From: Blepharisma stoltei
Lineage: Eukaryota > Ciliophora > Heterotrichea > Heterotrichida > Blepharismidae
Assembly (NCBI GenBank): GCA_914767885.1
Contig: CAJZBQ010000019.1
Coordinates: 62,001-126,000 of the forward strand
Direction: 5' to 3'
Length of the DNA: 64,000 nt
Shown: in pieces, positions 61,730-64,000 of the stretch
Layout of the letters: every line of letters begins with the position of its first letter
Numbering within the stretch: the first letter of the stretch is position 1
Program-made: the position numbers and the translations under genes
The notes under the pieces: generated by a model
Database searches by the model: none
Told to the model about the DNA's origin: nothing
What the model saw: only the letters and a program-made list of their open reading frames with translations

Positions 61730-64000
61730 TTATGAAATATAAGGGATTAAGAAATCTTTTGTCTTCAGTTTATGAGATTCTTCTAAATTTACGTGCACGC
61801 TAAAGCTTTCAATAGTCTTGAACTGGATCATGCATATGCTGCAGTAAGAAGAAATTTCCATATATTTAGCCTTACTTGCATATTCCTCAGCCAGAATATA
61901 TAGTTTTTCCATATCATTATTTCATAGTTCAGGATTTCAATCAACTCTATATAAAGTTGGAAAAAGAACAGCGACTGGAGATTTCTCAGAAAAAATATAA
62001 TGATCTCTTTCAACCCAGCCTATTGTATGTCCACGTGCGCAGACAACCCACCTTTCTGGGTCATATTTTTGGGAAATTTCGTTGACTAAATCATCATCAT
62101 TTACAGTATCAACTTCATTTAGCCCAGAGTATCCAGTAACCATGAATAAATTTTCTTTGTTAAATTGTTTTACACACTGATATGAACAAATTGTACTGCT
62201 ACATACAGCACATACAAATTCAGCTTGCCTCAATGCTGCGATTTTCCCATTTTTCTCGATATCAGCGATTAGCAGTTCTTTTTTATAATGAATTTCTGAT
62301 AAATCATTTGAAAATAGCTCCTCACTATTTGGCTGCCAATGTCTAGGGTCTTCATCAATAGGAAGAGGCTTAATTGCTGGCAAATACCCATTATAAGAGT
62401 TATCAATTTCAAAATCCTCAAATTTGTGAGGATTTTCAATAGTTTTATTCCAATTTATCAGTTTTTTCCAATTAGGAAGTTCCCTTTCTATTCTAATTCT
62501 GTCTGCTTTTAACAGCTTTTTAATATTATTTCTGATATTATTTGACAACTCACTGTGCTTTATATATTTATCATCAAAAATCAAAATACTGATTTCTTTT
62601 CTGATTTCATTGATAATTTCTACATCATATCCAGTGAATTCAAAATCAAACAATATTTTATTGACGCTGTTATGGACTCGAAAAGAGTCATATCGTGTAT
62701 TTTTATCATCTGCAAAAAATTCAGCATTTGGAGAAAATATCAAGGTCAAAATTTGAGGCAGGTTTGGGTATTCTGGCATTATTGTCGAATTTCTTGCAAT
62801 AGTAAAATTTCTTTTCTCCACGTATTCACAGCAAACTGCCATTTTTCTATCTGCTCGTTTTTCATCTCTGCATATGCAGACAGCATTTATTGAGTCTTCT
62901 TCTATTTTTATGGAATATCTTGTCATCACATCAAAAAATCTCAACTTATAAGGATATTCTGGCCTCTCTAAAAATGCGATTTCTGTAGCTTTTACACAAT
63001 CTCTGTACTGGTTTTCATTGATTTTTATGATGTTTTCTCTTTTATATGAAGCTGCGAAGTTTCTTTTGCTGATCCTTAAGGCTTCTTGCATTTTAGAATC
63101 TGCGTATCGGGATGGATATGCTTCCCAAAGCTCTCCAGTTTCAGGGTTTCTGACAGTATCCATAGAAACAAGCCAAGCTAAATTATTGTATCTTTGGTAA
63201 TAGCTACCGAGCCATAATACATATTTCAGGGTACGATCTCTTACGTTTTTTTTATATGTAATTACAGCGCTGGAATGGCTCATAAAAATTCTTTCAGGGC
63301 TCTCACTATTTCCTTTTATTAAATTTTCTATTTCAACTTGGGTTATGAAGTCTGGAATGTCAGGAATCATAATAGAGGTTTCACAATTTTTCCCGATCTT
63401 TTGGCACAGTTTTTCTCTTGTGAAGGCTTCATCAATTTCATATTTAGAAAGCAAATATTTTCCACTATATGCGGCAGCTATACAGAGCTTTATACGGAAA
63501 ACTTCTTCACTTGCGGGGCTTCTTTTTTCAACACAATCTTGGTCATATTGAAAATGCCGCTTATCTATTTTTCGTTCTTCAAATCTTTTTTCGAGCTCTT
63601 TATAATTATTTAAATTTTCACGGAGAGCATTTGGGTCCAAGCAATTATTTCTGCAAAATTCTTTTTCTTCAAGAGTCACTGGGGGTTTTCTTATACTAAT
63701 TTACAAAATAATCCACTAACTCCCCCCCCCCTCCGTGAGTGAACAAAACCATTAGAAAAATCCCTATTTTTTGCCCAAAAAATGAGTGAACAAAAATTTT
63801 TTTTAATAGAAAAATTTTTTATGGAAAAAATTTTTATATATAAATGATAATTATTATAATGAAATCTAGAGCTGATTCTGTTTAATTTTAAACGAATTGC
63901 TTTTTTAAACATAAATTTTATAAATTAAATTAATATTTGCTTTTCAAAATTTTGCGAATTAGGATTTTTTTAAATTTCGAAAAAAAAAAATTGTTTATAA
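61730..64000 (-). CDS. C-terminal part of a probable DEAH-box RNA helicase (runs off the window)
   Basis: The stretch EEKEFCRNNCLDPNALRENLNNYKELEKRF and then KLCIAAAYSGKYLLSKY resembles the HA2/OB end of DEAH helicases ('FC..N.L....L.ei..lR.QL' and 'lcIAgAfyp'). After this come about 400 residues not recognised, a Cys cluster (CAVCSSTICSYQC) and a C2H2-like finger (YCSICMIQFKTIESFSVHV) near the end. Helicase motifs I-VI would lie upstream, beyond the window. A 15-nt intron (63690-63704) and MITE copy 12 interrupt the upstream part. TGA is Trp at DWNPELW. The family call is tentative. Confidence 0.45.
63690..63704 (-). other. 15-nt intron
   Basis: GTAAATTAGTATAAG on the minus strand. Removal replaces an in-frame TAA with WIILKPPVTLEEKEF. 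Confidence 0.8.
63720..64000 (+). mobile_element. TNA-MITE copy 12 (TAA), partial
   Basis: Starts CTCCCCCCCCCCTCCGTGAG after TAA at 63717-63719 and runs past the window end. Internal sequence matches copies 1 and 4 closely. Its outer end should lie about 50-100 bp beyond the window. Confidence 0.8.

Noticed and set aside
1-64000. LTR retrotransposon or complete DNA transposon
   Set aside because: No long direct repeats, integrase, or transposase frame found; only an RT scrap and non-autonomous elements.

Overview
The window looks like germline (micronuclear) DNA of a heterotrich ciliate, most likely Blepharisma. It is AT-rich. In-frame TGA sits where conserved proteins need tryptophan (for example the kinase motif ADI-W at about 48,516), while TAA and TAG act as stops. 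Four introns are exactly 15 nt, GT...AG. Many genes are interrupted by short non-coding segments, mostly bounded by TA or by a 3-bp TNA direct repeat. Cutting these out with one copy of the repeat rejoins the reading frame. In every interrupted gene where all junctions could be placed, the remaining length is a multiple of three. These segments are therefore read as internal eliminated sequences (IESs). Species and germline status are inferences; the frame restoration is read from the sequence.

Layout. 0-19.6 kb is an accessory-like region. It holds a tandem array of five genes for a Kelch-like beta-propeller joined to TPR repeats (3150-18530). The array is flanked on both sides by copies of a small basic protein family (251-1285, 2288-2734, 18689-19606). 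Copper-transporter (Ctr) and transporter fragments lie between copies 1 and 2. Copies 1 and 2 are full of insertions; copies 3-5 carry none inside the gene, so intact copies show where excision must happen. 19.8-37.6 kb is compact and largely ciliary or cytoskeletal: SHIPPO-repeat, WW/CEP164-like, a large CXXC/beta-sandwich protein, copine-like C2, coiled-coil, DRC8-like EF-hand, a mitochondrial intermediate peptidase-type M3 peptidase and a PB1-ZZ-UBA (p62/NBR1-like) protein. 37.6-39 kb is non-coding. 39-53.7 kb has four SKP1 paralogues in two pairs around a very large cysteine-rich membrane protein, a PH-FYVE protein, a protein kinase, a His-rich one-TM protein, a MORN protein and a KDEL receptor. 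54-64 kb holds coiled-coil proteins, a tandem cNMP-binding-domain protein, an outer-dynein-arm-docking (ODAD1/CCDC63-like) protein and the C-terminal part of a probable DEAH helicase that runs off the window.

Mobile DNA. (1) A MITE-like family of 12 copies has C/G-rich ends (CTCCCCC...GGGGGAG) and 3-bp TNA target duplications. (2) A palindromic family of four copies ends in CCCTTGAATAGCCC-type arms. (3) A pair of long-TIR elements shares a 17-bp core. (4) GC-rich retroposon-like insertions of about 0.15-0.47 kb carry 8-16 bp target duplications and sit inside coding sequence; several start with AAAATGG. Reverse-transcriptase fragments precede array copies 4 and 5. (5) Many are unique TA-bounded segments of 29-230 bp. 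Genes are tightly packed: two convergent genes have adjacent stop codons (36331/36332) and one divergent pair of start codons is 33 bp apart.
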